A DNA stretch of 64,000 bases, taken from assembly GCF_001422325.1 (NCBI RefSeq), contig NZ_LMMR01000008.1, positions 62,001 to 126,000 on the forward strand. The letters run 5' to 3'. The notes beneath the pieces are model-generated. The model was given only the letters and a program-made list of their open reading frames with translations, made no database searches and was not told the origin of the DNA. The position numbers and the translations under genes were made by a program. This DNA is from Leifsonia sp. Leaf264. Its GTDB lineage: Bacteria; Actinomycetota; Actinomycetes; Actinomycetales; Microbacteriaceae. Of the stretch, positions 56,150 through 64,000 are shown one piece after another; positions within the stretch are counted from its first letter, which is position 1; each line of letters opens with the position of its first letter.

Positions 56150-56478
56150 GCCAGTCCCCCGTTCCGCAGCCGAGTCGTCGCGACGTTCTCCGTCCGCTGG
56201 AGATGGTCGGCGGCGCTGCCATCGCCGCCGTGTTCCTCGGGCTCGTCGTACTCATGGTCACGCGGGAGCCCGTGCTCGCCGCGATCGGAGCCGGCGCCGT
56301 GTTCATCATCGTGCTGGTGGTGCTGGCGATGTTCGCCATCACGCTGAAGCCCGATGAGACGGAGAACGCCGACATCGCCGAGCAGAATCAGGGCGCGGCG
56401 GATGCTGCAGGCTCGACCCCCGGCCCGCTCGGCGAGACCGGCACCGACGGCGAGACCCCCGGCACCCGAGGGCACTGA
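56146..56478 (+). CDS. Small two-span membrane protein of unknown function
   Basis: A 110-residue protein with two transmembrane helices (about residues 21-40 and 45-68) and a C-terminal low-complexity tail rich in Gly, Thr and acidic residues. ATG 56146 overlaps the stop of the previous gene (ATGA), so the two membrane proteins are made together. No family recognised. Confidence 0.75.
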   Translation: MSQSPVPQPSRRDVLRPLEMVGGAAIAAVFLGLVVLMVTREPVLAAIGAGAVFIIVLVVLAMFAITLKPDETENADIAEQNQGAADAAGSTPGPLGETGTDGETPGTRGH

Positions 56479-56508
56479 GGGTCTCGGGGACCGGCGCAGG
56501 AACGCGGG

Positions 56509-57888
56509 TCAGCCCAGGTAGTCGACCAGCTCGGAGGCCAGCCCGACGTAGCCGGCAGGCGTGAGCGCCAGCAGGCGAGCCTTTGCCTCGTCGCCGATGT
56601 CGAGCCCGGAGACGAACTCGGCCAGGTCGGCGGCGCCGATGCGGTGGCCGCGGGTGAGGTCCTTGAGCTTGGCGTACGGGTCCTCGATCGATGAGCGGCC
56701 GGCGGCGACCTCGGCCCGGATGACCGTCTGCACGGCCTCGCCGAGAACCTCCCAGTTGCCGTCGAGGTCTGCGGCGAGAACCTCCTCGGCGAGGGCGATC
56801 TCGCGCAGGCCGCGCTGGATGTTGTCGAGCGCGAGCAGTGAGTGCCCGAATCCGACGCCGATGTTGCGCTGGGCGCTCGAGTCGGTGAGGTCGCGCTGCA
56901 GGCGGCTGGTCACCAGCGTCGCCGCGAGCGAGTCGAGCACGGCGGAGGAGAGCTCGAGGTTGGCCTCGGCGTTCTCGAACCGGATCGGGTTGATCTTGTG
57001 CGGCATGGTCGATGACCCCGTCGCACCGGCGACGGGGATCTGCCGGAAGTAGCCCATCGAGATGTAGGTCCAGATGTCGGTGGCCAGGTTGTGCAGGATG
57101 CGGTTGGCGTGCGAGATGCGGCCGTACAGCTCGGCCTGCCAGTCGTGCGACTCGATCTGCGTGGTGAGCGGGTTCCAGTCCAGGCCGAGGCCCTCGACGA
57201 ACTCGCGGGAGATCGCGCGCCAGTCGGCATCCGGAGCAGCAGCCAGGTGCGCGGCGAAGGTTCCGGTCGCTCCGGAGAACTTGCCGAGGTACTCCGACGC
57301 CTGCACCTGAGCCGAGACCCGGGCCAGGCGGTGGGCGAACACCGCGAGCTCCTTGCCCATCGTGGTGGGCGTCGCCGGCTGGCCGTGGGTGCGCGCGAGC
57401 ATCGGCACGGCACGATGCTCGATCGCCAGGGCGGTGATGGCGTCGATGACGGCGGCGAGCTTCGGCTGCCAGACCGTGGTGACGGCGTCGCGCACGATGA
57501 GGGCGTAAGAGAGGTTGTTGATGTCCTCGCTGGTGCAGGCGAAGTGCGTGAGTTCCGCGATGGCGTCGAGGTCGAGCACGTGCAGCGCATCCCGCACGAA
57601 GTACTCCACGGCCTTCACGTCGTGGCGGGTGCGAGCCTCATGGGCACCGATGGCGTCGATGGAGGCCTGGTCGAAGTCGCTCGCGAGAGCACGGAGCGCC
57701 GACTTCTGCGCATCCGTCAGCGGGGAGGAACCGAAGAAGCTGCGGTCGGTGAGGTAGAGGAGCCACTCGACCTCGACGTGCACGCGCGCACGGTTGAGTC
57801 CGGCCTCGGAGAGGAACTCGCCCAGTTCGGAGACTGCGCTCTGGTAGCGGCCGTCGAGCGGGCTGAGGGGCTGGGCGGGCAGGCTCAT
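56509..57888 (-). CDS. purB: Adenylosuccinate lyase
   Basis: A 459-residue enzyme used twice in purine synthesis (SAICAR to AICAR, adenylosuccinate to AMP). The fumarase-superfamily signature GSSTMPHKINPIRFENAE holds the catalytic Ser; LARTHGQPATPTTMGKE and TSEDINNLS are also conserved. It matches the longer E. coli-type form. It stands alone, convergent with the small membrane protein gene. Confidence 0.96.
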   Translation of the reverse strand: MSLPAQPLSPLDGRYQSAVSELGEFLSEAGLNRARVHVEVEWLLYLTDRSFFGSSPLTDAQKSALRALASDFDQASIDAIGAHEARTRHDVKAVEYFVRDALHVLDLDAIAELTHFACTSEDINNLSYALIVRDAVTTVWQPKLAAVIDAITALAIEHRAVPMLARTHGQPATPTTMGKELAVFAHRLARVSAQVQASEYLGKFSGATGTFAAHLAAAPDADWRAISREFVEGLGLDWNPLTTQIESHDWQAELYGRISHANRILHNLATDIWTYISMGYFRQIPVAGATGSSTMPHKINPIRFENAEANLELSSAVLDSLAATLVTSRLQRDLTDSSAQRNIGVGFGHSLLALDNIQRGLREIALAEEVLAADLDGNWEVLGEAVQTVIRAEVAAGRSSIEDPYAKLKDLTRGHRIGAADLAEFVSGLDIGDEAKARLLALTPAGYVGLASELVDYLG

Positions 57889-58035
57889 GGAGGATCCCTG
57901 TCTGAGTTCGGGAGGGGGAAGGAGGAGGTGGGCGCCGCAGCGCCGACTCCCCTATCATCCCAAGAAAGCGTGGGCATCCCAAAGGCATCGGTGGCGTCGT
58001 GGCACCCGATCGATCCCGCGGAGAGGGGAACCGCT

Positions 58036-58992
58036 GTGCCCGATGCTCCGGATGCCGACATCGACGTCGATCCGCATCTCGTCGATCGCCTCGTGCGGGC
58101 CCAGCGTCCCGACCTCGCCGGACCGCTGCGCCTGGTCGCCAACGGCTGGGACAACGCGGTCTTCAGGCTGGGCGACGACCTCGCCGTGCGGATGCCGCGG
58201 CGTCGCTCGGCCGCCCACCTCATCGAGCACGAGCAGCTCTGGCTGCCGTCCATCGCTGAGCGCGTGCCGACACCGGTCCCGCTGCCGGTGCACGCCGGAA
58301 GCCCGACGCCGGAGTTCGGGTGGCCGTGGTCGATCGTGCCGTGGTTCGATGGCAGGTCGGCGGCGTCCATCGACCCGGCCGAGCGCACGGGCATGGCGCA
58401 GGCACTGGCCGAGTTCGTGCACGCCCTCGCCGTTCCGGCTCCGAGCGGCGCACCGCACAACCCCTACCGGGGAGTGCCGCTCGCCGAGCGTGAGGACGTC
58501 GTGTGGGATCGGCTGGCCGGAGGCCGGATGCAGCACGCCGCCGAGCTGGCCGTGCTTTGGGACCACCTCGTGCAGGTCGAGCCGTGGAGCGGGCCACCGC
58601 AGTGGGTGCACGGCGACCTGCATCCGGCGAACATCGTGGTGACGGATGCCGCTCCCCCTTCCAGCGCCGACCTCGCCGACCTCGCCGACCTCGCCGACCA
58701 CGCCGACCTCGCCGACCACGCGTCGCTCGTGGCGGTCGTGGACTTCGGCGATCTCACGGCCGGCGATCCGGCGACTGACCTCGCCGTGGCGTGGCTGGCT
58801 TTCGACGCAGCAGGTCGAGCGGCCTTCAGGGCGCGCATCGACGAGCTGGGGCGGCGCGACGAGGCGACCTGGCAGCGTGCTCGGGCGTGGGCCTTGATCT
58901 GGGCATCGGCCGTGGCCGAGTCCACTGACGGCGACGGGCCCATCGCCGCCATCGGCCGGCACGCGGTGACGCAGGTCCTGCTGCGGGATTGA
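58036..58992 (+). CDS. Aminoglycoside phosphotransferase-family kinase
   Basis: A 318-residue APH/choline kinase-fold protein. Catalytic motif WVHGDLHPANIVV and metal motif VVDFGDLTAGDPATDLA are intact; NGWDNAVFRLGDDLAVRMPRR is the ATP-binding N-lobe. GTG 58036 is chosen because GAGAGGGGAA precedes it; GTG 57973 would add 21 residues. Between the two C-lobe motifs lies a 9-bp tandem repeat coding for ADL/ADH units. The natural substrate is unknown; antibiotic resistance should not be assumed. Confidence 0.85.
   Translation: MPDAPDADIDVDPHLVDRLVRAQRPDLAGPLRLVANGWDNAVFRLGDDLAVRMPRRRSAAHLIEHEQLWLPSIAERVPTPVPLPVHAGSPTPEFGWPWSIVPWFDGRSAASIDPAERTGMAQALAEFVHALAVPAPSGAPHNPYRGVPLAEREDVVWDRLAGGRMQHAAELAVLWDHLVQVEPWSGPPQWVHGDLHPANIVVTDAAPPSSADLADLADLADHADLADHASLVAVVDFGDLTAGDPATDLAVAWLAFDAAGRAAFRARIDELGRRDEATWQRARAWALIWASAVAESTDGDGPIAAIGRHAVTQVLLRD
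58666..58719 (+). repeat. 9-bp tandem repeat in the phosphotransferase gene
   Basis: Six 9-bp units (GCCGACCTC four times, GCCGACCAC twice) encode ADLADLADLADHADLADH. They fall between HGDLHPANIVV and VVDFGD, where relatives have a short loop. Copy changes would stay in frame. Confidence 0.9.
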
Positions 58993-58994
58993 GT

Positions 58995-59513
58995 TCAGCC
59001 CTGCTGCCGGAGTGCCGGGGCCAACTGCCGGAACAGCGATGCCGTGGCACGCTCGATCATCACGAGCACGGCATCGAACATGTCGCGGTCGGAGTAGTAC
59101 GGGTCGGGCACATCGCGCAGCGCTGCCTGCTCGGGGTCGAAGCTGAGCAGCATCCGCACCTTGTCGCGTTGATCGTCGTTCTGGGCCCAGTTGCGCAGGA
59201 TCCTCTCCTGCGAGCGATCGAACACGACGACCAGGTCGTAGTCGTCGAAGGCGAGCGGATCGAACTGCCTGGCACGGTGCTGGGAGCCGTCGAGGCCGTG
59301 CTCGTGCAGCGCCGCGATGGTGCGCTCGTCGGCCCGCTCGCCGACGTGCCAATCGCCGGTGCCGGCCGACGACACCTGCACCTGCGCCGACAGTCCGGCC
59401 TGGGCGACCTGTTCGCGCATGGTCACCTCGGCCATGGGCGATCGGCAGATGTTGCCGGTGCACACGAAAGAGATGCGGAACGGCGTCGCGTCGTCCGTGG
59501 GGCCAGCGGGCAT
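58995..59513 (-). CDS. Low-molecular-weight protein-tyrosine phosphatase
   Basis: A 172-residue phosphatase with the P-loop FVCTGNICRSP (nucleophile Cys18, Arg24) and the acid Asp in VPDPYYSD. ATG 59513 is preferred to ATG 59522 because CAGAAT lies seven bases upstream (59521-59526), fitting leaderless expression. The gene is convergent with the phosphotransferase, with two bases between stops. Confidence 0.92.
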   Translation of the reverse strand: MPAGPTDDATPFRISFVCTGNICRSPMAEVTMREQVAQAGLSAQVQVSSAGTGDWHVGERADERTIAALHEHGLDGSQHRARQFDPLAFDDYDLVVVFDRSQERILRNWAQNDDQRDKVRMLLSFDPEQAALRDVPDPYYSDRDMFDAVLVMIERATASLFRQLAPALRQQG

Positions 59514-59656
59514 GGCACCCATTCTGTCCGACGGCGGGACTCCTGCACAGTGGCGGAGCGTGACCACTCGCCCCCCGATCGGGCTCGGCATCCTCCCCTG
59601 GGTCCGTGAGGTCGCCAGGCTCGCATCAGTGCATGACGCAGACGAGGGGGTGACGG

Positions 59657-59944
59657 ATGCAGCCGATCGGCACGGATGCGCTGCTCACCCCGGCTGAGCG
59701 GGTCGACCTCGAGAGCCAGGCGCGCGTGCTGGCGCGACTGCGAGTCGAGGTCGACGACGCCATCGGCCTGGCGGTGCTCGAGCCCGGCGTCTGGCACTCC
59801 CCGGCCAGGGACGCGTGCGCCGTCAGGGTGGCCGAACTCCGTGGAGAACTCGGGACACTCTCGGCGCGCATCGACGAGGCGGCGGCGCTCGTGCGATACC
59901 GACTGCACGCGCTCGATGCGACCGGATCGCCGGGTGCCGGGTGA
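59657..59944 (+). CDS. Small helical protein, WXG100-like, coupled to hydrolase
   Basis: A 95-residue all-helical protein: LTPAERVDLESQARVLARL, the turn GVWHSPARDACAVRVAELRGEL (Trp-X-X-Pro instead of WXG), and a final helix LSARIDEAAALVRYRLHAL. Two helices around a Trp-containing turn and a length near 100 resemble ESAT-6/WXG100 proteins, but no YxxxD/E export tail is clear. Start ATG 59657 follows GAGGGGG. Its stop overlaps the hydrolase GTG by four bases, so the two probably act together. Confidence 0.6.
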   Translation: MQPIGTDALLTPAERVDLESQARVLARLRVEVDDAIGLAVLEPGVWHSPARDACAVRVAELRGELGTLSARIDEAAALVRYRLHALDATGSPGAG

Positions 59945-61437
59945 GCGTCAGTTCCGCACTCGACGGCGCCCCGGCACCGGGCGGTCCGCTGATGGTGTCG
60001 GGAGGTGGCTCGACGGCTGTCGCGACCGAGGAGCTGTCGGCCCTCGCGGCGCGGCTGCGCAGCATCTCGGCATCCGGAACCGATTGGACGCAGGCCCTGG
60101 GGACTCTCGCCTGGCTCGGCGGGTCGAGCGGGCTGGTGATCGCCCTCGATGACGCATGCTCGGCGGCTCGCACAGTGTCAGCGGATGCCGGCAGCATCGC
60201 CGACGCCCTTGATCGCTCGGCCGAGGGATACGGCGAGGTGGAACGCCGCAGCCTCGGGTTGCAGCAGGCTCTCGGCGGATTCGCCGGCTGGGTGGGCGGC
60301 TTCCTCGCCGTGGGGATGCTGCCGGCGCTGCTCTGGGGTGGCGGGTTGCTGGCCGTCGACGTGGTGCTGGCCTGGTTCTTCGTGCAGGGGGTGAACAGAC
60401 TGCTCGGCCGGCCCGTCGATGATCCGGCGGGTTGGCTGGAATGCAACTCCCGGCTGCTCAACTCACCGGAGTCGGTGGCCCTGATGCGGATGCTGGTGTC
60501 GTCTGTCGACGACGCGGCGGGTGGTGTCGTGCGGCTGCCGTACCCCCTCAGCCAGGCGCTGGGCGACTCCGGACTCGACGTGTTCGGCGTCGGCACGTCG
60601 GCCTTCGGTCTCACGGTGCTCGCGGGCATGGTCGGCGCCGTCCGGGAGACGCCGGTGCGCGTCGGCCAGGTGACCGCCGACGGTTCACGCCTGCCGACCC
60701 GGACGCGTCGCGGTGCCGCAATCGGTCCAGCAGCGGGCGCCGCAGTGGTGGCGCCGGTCAGCGTCGCCGAGATGGTCACGCGGGTGCCTCCGTCGGTGCC
60801 CGGGGGACCGCAGGTGCGCGTGGAGCGCTACGGTGGCGACGATCCGCACTGGGTCGCCTACATCGGCGGCACCATCTCGTGGGATCCTGTCGGCTCCACC
60901 GAGCCCTGGGACCTCACCTCCGATGTGCACGCCGTGGCAGGAGCGGGTTCGGGCTCCTACCGCGCCGTGCTCGATGCCCTCGACCAGGCCGGCGTCGCCG
61001 AGGGCGACAGCATCGTCGCCGTCGGGCATTCGCAGGGCGGACTCCTCGCCGCGCAACTCGCGAACGACGGCCGCTACGACGTCTCGGGCCTGGTGACGGC
61101 CGGGGCGCCGATCGCCCAGCTCGCGGTGCCCGCAGACATCCCGCTGCTGCAGATCGAGCACAGTGACGACATCGTGCCGGCCCTCGGCGGCTACGGCGAC
61201 GCTGATCCCTCGCCGGAGCACCTGGTCGCGCGGCGGGAGTACCTCGCCGGGCGAAGCGGGCCGACCGAGGGTCCGGTGCCGGCCCACGCGCTGACGTCGT
61301 ATCAGGAGACCGCGGCGATGGTCGATGCCGCGCAGGATCCACGGCTGGCGGCGGTGCGCGACAGCATCATCGGGGCCTCGGCGGGTGCAGGGGCCGGTGT
61401 CGGAGCGGCAAGCTGGTGGCGGGGCGAGCGGCGGTGA
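59941..61437 (+). CDS. Alpha/beta hydrolase with helical N-terminal domain
   Basis: A 498-residue protein. Residues about 25-105 form a helical region like a WXG100/LXG-type bundle (EELSALAARLRSISA, TVSADAGSIADALDRSAEG); a hydrophobic Gly-rich stretch at about 115-140 (GGFLAVGMLPALLWGGGLLAV) may span or enter a membrane. The C-terminal hydrolase domain has nucleophile Ser364 in GHSQGG, an Asp in EHSDDIVPALGG and His in PAHALTSYQET. Substrate unknown; a secreted lipase or esterase is possible. The GTG start overlaps the small helical protein's stop. Confidence 0.75.
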   Translation: MSVSSALDGAPAPGGPLMVSGGGSTAVATEELSALAARLRSISASGTDWTQALGTLAWLGGSSGLVIALDDACSAARTVSADAGSIADALDRSAEGYGEVERRSLGLQQALGGFAGWVGGFLAVGMLPALLWGGGLLAVDVVLAWFFVQGVNRLLGRPVDDPAGWLECNSRLLNSPESVALMRMLVSSVDDAAGGVVRLPYPLSQALGDSGLDVFGVGTSAFGLTVLAGMVGAVRETPVRVGQVTADGSRLPTRTRRGAAIGPAAGAAVVAPVSVAEMVTRVPPSVPGGPQVRVERYGGDDPHWVAYIGGTISWDPVGSTEPWDLTSDVHAVAGAGSGSYRAVLDALDQAGVAEGDSIVAVGHSQGGLLAAQLANDGRYDVSGLVTAGAPIAQLAVPADIPLLQIEHSDDIVPALGGYGDADPSPEHLVARREYLAGRSGPTEGPVPAHALTSYQETAAMVDAAQDPRLAAVRDSIIGASAGAGAGVGAASWWRGERR

Positions 61438-61470
61438 CGCTGCGGGTCGCCGAGCTCTCGTTCCGGGTCG

Positions 61471-61860
61471 TCAGTCGGCGGCGCGCGGGCGGATGAAGAT
61501 GCCGAGGATCGCGGCGATGATCGAGAGCACGAGTGCTCCGAGCACGGCCCACCAGAAGTTGTCGACGGTGAGCCCGAAGCCCATGAGGCCACTGATCCAC
61601 GACACCAGGAGCAGCAGCAGAGCGTTGACGACGAGCGACAACAGGCCCAGCGTGAGGATGTAGAGCGGGAAGGCCACGATCCTGATGGCGGTGCCGATGA
61701 TGCCGTTCACCAGGCCGAAGATCAGGGCGACGATCAGGTAGGTGAGCACAGTGGCGACGGGGGTGTCCTCGTATGGGGTCATGTGCACACCGCCGTAGAC
61801 GATCACCGTGGTCAACCACAGCGCCAGGGCGTTGACGATGAGACGCAGGAAGAATGCCAT
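61471..61860 (-). CDS. Phage holin family IV-like membrane protein
   Basis: A 129-residue protein with four transmembrane helices ([74 protein letters not shown]). This is the common PF04020-type family in actinobacterial chromosomes; despite its name, nothing here indicates a phage. GAGGA precedes the ATG. Confidence 0.85.
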   Translation of the reverse strand: MAFFLRLIVNALALWLTTVIVYGGVHMTPYEDTPVATVLTYLIVALIFGLVNGIIGTAIRIVAFPLYILTLGLLSLVVNALLLLLVSWISGLMGFGLTVDNFWWAVLGALVLSIIAAILGIFIRPRAAD

Positions 61861-61954
61861 TCCTCAACTATGGCATCGAACATCCGTGGCCCCGCGGATC
61901 TTCAGCCTGAATCGCATGCCCGCCGTGGAATCGGCCGTGTCTAGACTCGTCAGC

Positions 61955-63082
61955 GTGACCGCTGCGACACCCCCCACTCCTGCTGCGCCGTCCGCCGGCA
62001 TCCGCCTGCGCCCCGAGATCGCCGCGCTCCCCGCCTACAGGCAGGGGCGGGCCGCCGCGCCGGACGGCTTCAAGCTGTCGAGCAACGAGAACCCCTACGA
62101 CCCGCTTCCCGGCGTTCGAGAGGCCGTCGCCGCGGCATCCGACTTCAACCGCTACCCGGACGCCAGCGCTCTGGCCATGCGGGAGAAGCTCGCGGAGCGC
62201 TTCGGCCGCACCGCGGACGAGGTGCACATCGGCGCCGGGTCCGTCGCACTGCTCGCCCAGCTCATCCTCGCCACCTCCGGCCCCGGCGACGAGGTCGTCT
62301 ACTCGTGGCGTTCCTTCGAGGCCTACCCCGGTCTCGTCACCGTGGCCGGTGCCACCAGCGTGCAGGTGCCGAATCGCGCCGACCATGCCCACGACCTCCC
62401 GGCGATGGCGGCTGCGGTGACCGACGCCACACGCCTCGTGATCGTCTGCTCCCCCAACAACCCCACGGGATCGGTCGTCTCGGCCGAGGAGTTCTCGGCC
62501 TTCATCGCCGACGTCCCCGAGGACGTCCTCGTGGTGCTCGACGAGGCCTACGCCGAATTCGTCACCGATCCCCGTGCCGTCGACGGCGTCCCGCTGCTGG
62601 CTCGCCACCAGAACCTCGTCGTGCTGCGCACCTTCTCCAAGGCGTACGGACTGGCGGGCCTCCGAGTCGGATACGCGCTCGGGCCCGTGGCCGTGCTCGA
62701 TGCCGCCCGTGCCACGGCCATCCCCCTGTCCGTCACGGGCCAGGCCTCAGCGGCCGCCATCGCCTCACTCGACGCCGAGGACGAACTGCTCGAGCGCGTG
62801 CGCCACATCGTCGCCCGCCGCGACACCGTCTACAGCGGCCTGATCGAGCAGGGCTGGGACGCCCCCAAGCCGTCGGGCAACTTCATCTGGCTGCCGACCG
62901 GCGAGCACACCACCGCAGCGGCCGAGCGCCTCTTCGAGGCCGGACTCGTGGTGCGCGCCTTCGCACCTGAAGGCATCCGAGTGTCGATCGGAGAGGAAGA
63001 ATCGGTGGACAAACTCCTACAGATCTCAGGAGAGATTGTGCGCTCTCTACCAGAAGGGCACTCCGCCCGGCGGATAGCGTAG
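61955..63082 (+). CDS. hisC: Histidinol-phosphate/aromatic aminotransferase
   Basis: A 375-residue PLP enzyme. [12 protein letters not shown] opens the family region; [18 protein letters not shown], and the PLP Lys in [18 protein letters not shown] are all present. It may serve histidine synthesis or aromatic amino acids; no other his gene is near, so the aromatic role is quite possible. GTG 61955 is favoured over ATG 61916 because TAGACT (61942-61947) sits seven bases upstream, a leaderless pattern. Confidence 0.88.
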   Translation: MTAATPPTPAAPSAGIRLRPEIAALPAYRQGRAAAPDGFKLSSNENPYDPLPGVREAVAAASDFNRYPDASALAMREKLAERFGRTADEVHIGAGSVALLAQLILATSGPGDEVVYSWRSFEAYPGLVTVAGATSVQVPNRADHAHDLPAMAAAVTDATRLVIVCSPNNPTGSVVSAEEFSAFIADVPEDVLVVLDEAYAEFVTDPRAVDGVPLLARHQNLVVLRTFSKAYGLAGLRVGYALGPVAVLDAARATAIPLSVTGQASAAAIASLDAEDELLERVRHIVARRDTVYSGLIEQGWDAPKPSGNFIWLPTGEHTTAAAERLFEAGLVVRAFAPEGIRVSIGEEESVDKLLQISGEIVRSLPEGHSARRIA

Positions 63083-63086
63083 AGAA

Positions 63087-64000
63087 ATGGCAGCCAACTC
63101 GAACGACTTCAGCGTGCCGACGGTGCAGCTGCTCGCGCCGGATGGAACCTTCGCCCCGAACGAGGCGGCCGAGGAGTTCCTGCCGTACTTCGAGCGCCTG
63201 ACCGATGCAGACCACGAACGCTTCTACCGCGAGATGGTCGTCATCCGCCGCTTCGACCGCGAGGCAGCCAACCTGCAGCGCCAGGGGCAGCTCGCGCTCT
63301 GGGTGCCGAGCCATGGCCAGGAGGCCGCCCAGGTGGGATCGGCCTTCGCCACCCGCCCGCAGGACCACATCTTCCCGTCCTACCGCGAGCACGTCGTGGG
63401 CAAGATGCGCGGACTCGACGTCGTCGACGTGCTGCGGATGCTGAAGGGACTCACCCTGGGAGGCTGGGTTCCCGAGGAGAACGGCAACTTCCACCTCTAC
63501 ACGCTGGTGCTCGCGTCGCAGACGCTGCACGCCACCGGGTACGCCATGGGCATGCAGTTCGACGGAGCCACGGCCACCGGCGACCCCGAGCGCGACGAGG
63601 CCGTGATCGTCTACTTCGGCGACGGAGCATCGTCGCAGGGCGATGCCAACGAGGCGCTCGTCTTCGCCGCCAGCTATCAGACACCTCAGGTGTTCTTCCT
63701 GCAGAACAACGGCTGGGCGATCTCCGTGCCGGCGAGCCGCCAGTCACGCACGCCGTTCGCGCTGCGCGGGCACGGCTTCGGGATGCGGTCGAACCGCATC
63801 GACGGCAACGACGTGTTCGCGAGCTACGTCGTCACCGCCAAGCACCTCGATGACGCCCGGGCAGGGCATGGCCCCGCCCTCATCGAGGCGATGACCTACC
63901 GCGTCGGGGCCCACACCACGGCAGACGACCCCACCAAGTACAGGCTCGACGCCGACCTCGCCGACTGGGTCGCGAAGGACCCGATCGTGCGGCTGAAGGC
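63087..64000 (+). CDS. 2-oxoacid dehydrogenase (pyruvate/branched-chain) E1 alpha subunit, cut by window edge
   Basis: About 304 N-terminal residues are visible; the C-terminus lies outside. The thiamine diphosphate motif starts GDGASSQGDANEALVFAA and ends at NNGW; SYREHVVGKMRGLD and YRVGAHTTADDPTKYR are typical of E1 alpha of pyruvate or branched-chain 2-oxoacid dehydrogenase, which decarboxylates the substrate in a multi-enzyme complex. ATG 63087 follows TAGCGT by six bases (leaderless pattern). E1 beta and E2 genes are expected just to the right. Confidence 0.9.
   Translation, partial: MAANSNDFSVPTVQLLAPDGTFAPNEAAEEFLPYFERLTDADHERFYREMVVIRRFDREAANLQRQGQLALWVPSHGQEAAQVGSAFATRPQDHIFPSYREHVVGKMRGLDVVDVLRMLKGLTLGGWVPEENGNFHLYTLVLASQTLHATGYAMGMQFDGATATGDPERDEAVIVYFGDGASSQGDANEALVFAASYQTPQVFFLQNNGWAISVPASRQSRTPFALRGHGFGMRSNRIDGNDVFASYVVTAKHLDDARAGHGPALIEAMTYRVGAHTTADDPTKYRLDADLADWVAKDPIVRLK

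Noticed and set aside
58036-58992. Antibiotic-resistance gene
   Set aside because: The fold is shared by many metabolic kinases and nothing in the sequence or context indicates an aminoglycoside substrate.

Overview
This 64-kb window is the replication-origin region of a high-GC actinobacterial chromosome. The core order jag-yidC-yidD-rnpA-rpmH / dnaA-dnaN-gnd-recF-dciA-gyrB-gyrA, the rodA-pbpA-pknA-pknB signalling cluster, crgA, a class E sortase and the pcnA-DUF6049-murJ-trxB-trxA block all point to Actinomycetota. Protein style and the abundant word GGATGCC/GGCATCC suggest Microbacteriaceae; that family placement is inference. All three tRNA genes lack an encoded CCA end, and a CCA-adding nucleotidyltransferase gene is present.

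Layout, left to right. (1) 1-4995: a sugar-use locus with a glycoside hydrolase family 2 gene cut by the left edge, a divergent GntR/FCD regulator and a leftward ABC importer (binding protein plus two permeases, no ATPase). The same operator-like inverted repeat, ATAAT-CST-ATTAT, lies before the GH2/gntR pair and before the importer operon. (2) 5.2-9.2 kb: tRNA-Leu, two gene-remnant-like stretches, then a coupled beta-phosphoglucomutase and GH65 disaccharide phosphorylase. (3) 9.2-18.2 kb: fhaA-fhaB-pstP-rodA-pbpA-pknA-pknB, a tightly coupled operon for cell-wall growth and Ser/Thr phosphorylation. (4) 18.2-23.3 kb: trpG/pabA-like amidotransferase, small membrane protein, sortase, crgA, rhomboid protease, cyclophilin, an unknown protein, Nudix hydrolase, tRNA-Ala and tRNA-Ile. 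(5) 23.3-35.7 kb: DUF3566, gyrA, gyrB, dciA, recF, gnd, dnaN, oriC, dnaA, rpmH, rnpA, yidD. (6) 35.7-43.4 kb: yidC, jag, rsmG, parA, parB with six exact parS sites, an ATP-grasp D-Ala-D-Ala-ligase-like gene, a PLP aminotransferase and trxA. (7) 43.5-50.2 kb: trxB with a sigma-R/sigma-H-type promoter, murJ, DUF6049, pcnA. (8) 50.2-54 kb: rpsF-ssb-rpsR-rplI and dnaB, the latter preceded by an AT-rich DnaA-box-rich leader. (9) 54-64 kb: accessory and housekeeping genes (MerR/epimerase pair, membrane proteins, purB, phosphotransferase, LMW phosphatase, a WXG-like helical protein with an alpha/beta hydrolase, holin-like protein, hisC-like aminotransferase, and a 2-oxoacid dehydrogenase E1 alpha cut by the right edge).

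The genes act together in chromosome replication and segregation (DnaA, DnaN, RecF, DciA, gyrase, ParA/B, DnaB, SSB), envelope growth and its phospho-control (RodA, PbpA, MurJ, PknA/B, PstP, FhaA/B, CrgA, YidC), and thiol redox (TrxA/B). No insertion sequence, prophage, CRISPR array or rRNA operon is visible. The most interesting signals are regulatory or structural: the shared sugar operator, a 40-bp perfect palindrome with parS at its centre after parB, DnaA-box clusters away from oriC (20.2 and 52.2 kb), a 75-bp inverted repeat before recF, nine apparent leaderless promoters, and the over-used word GGATGCC.
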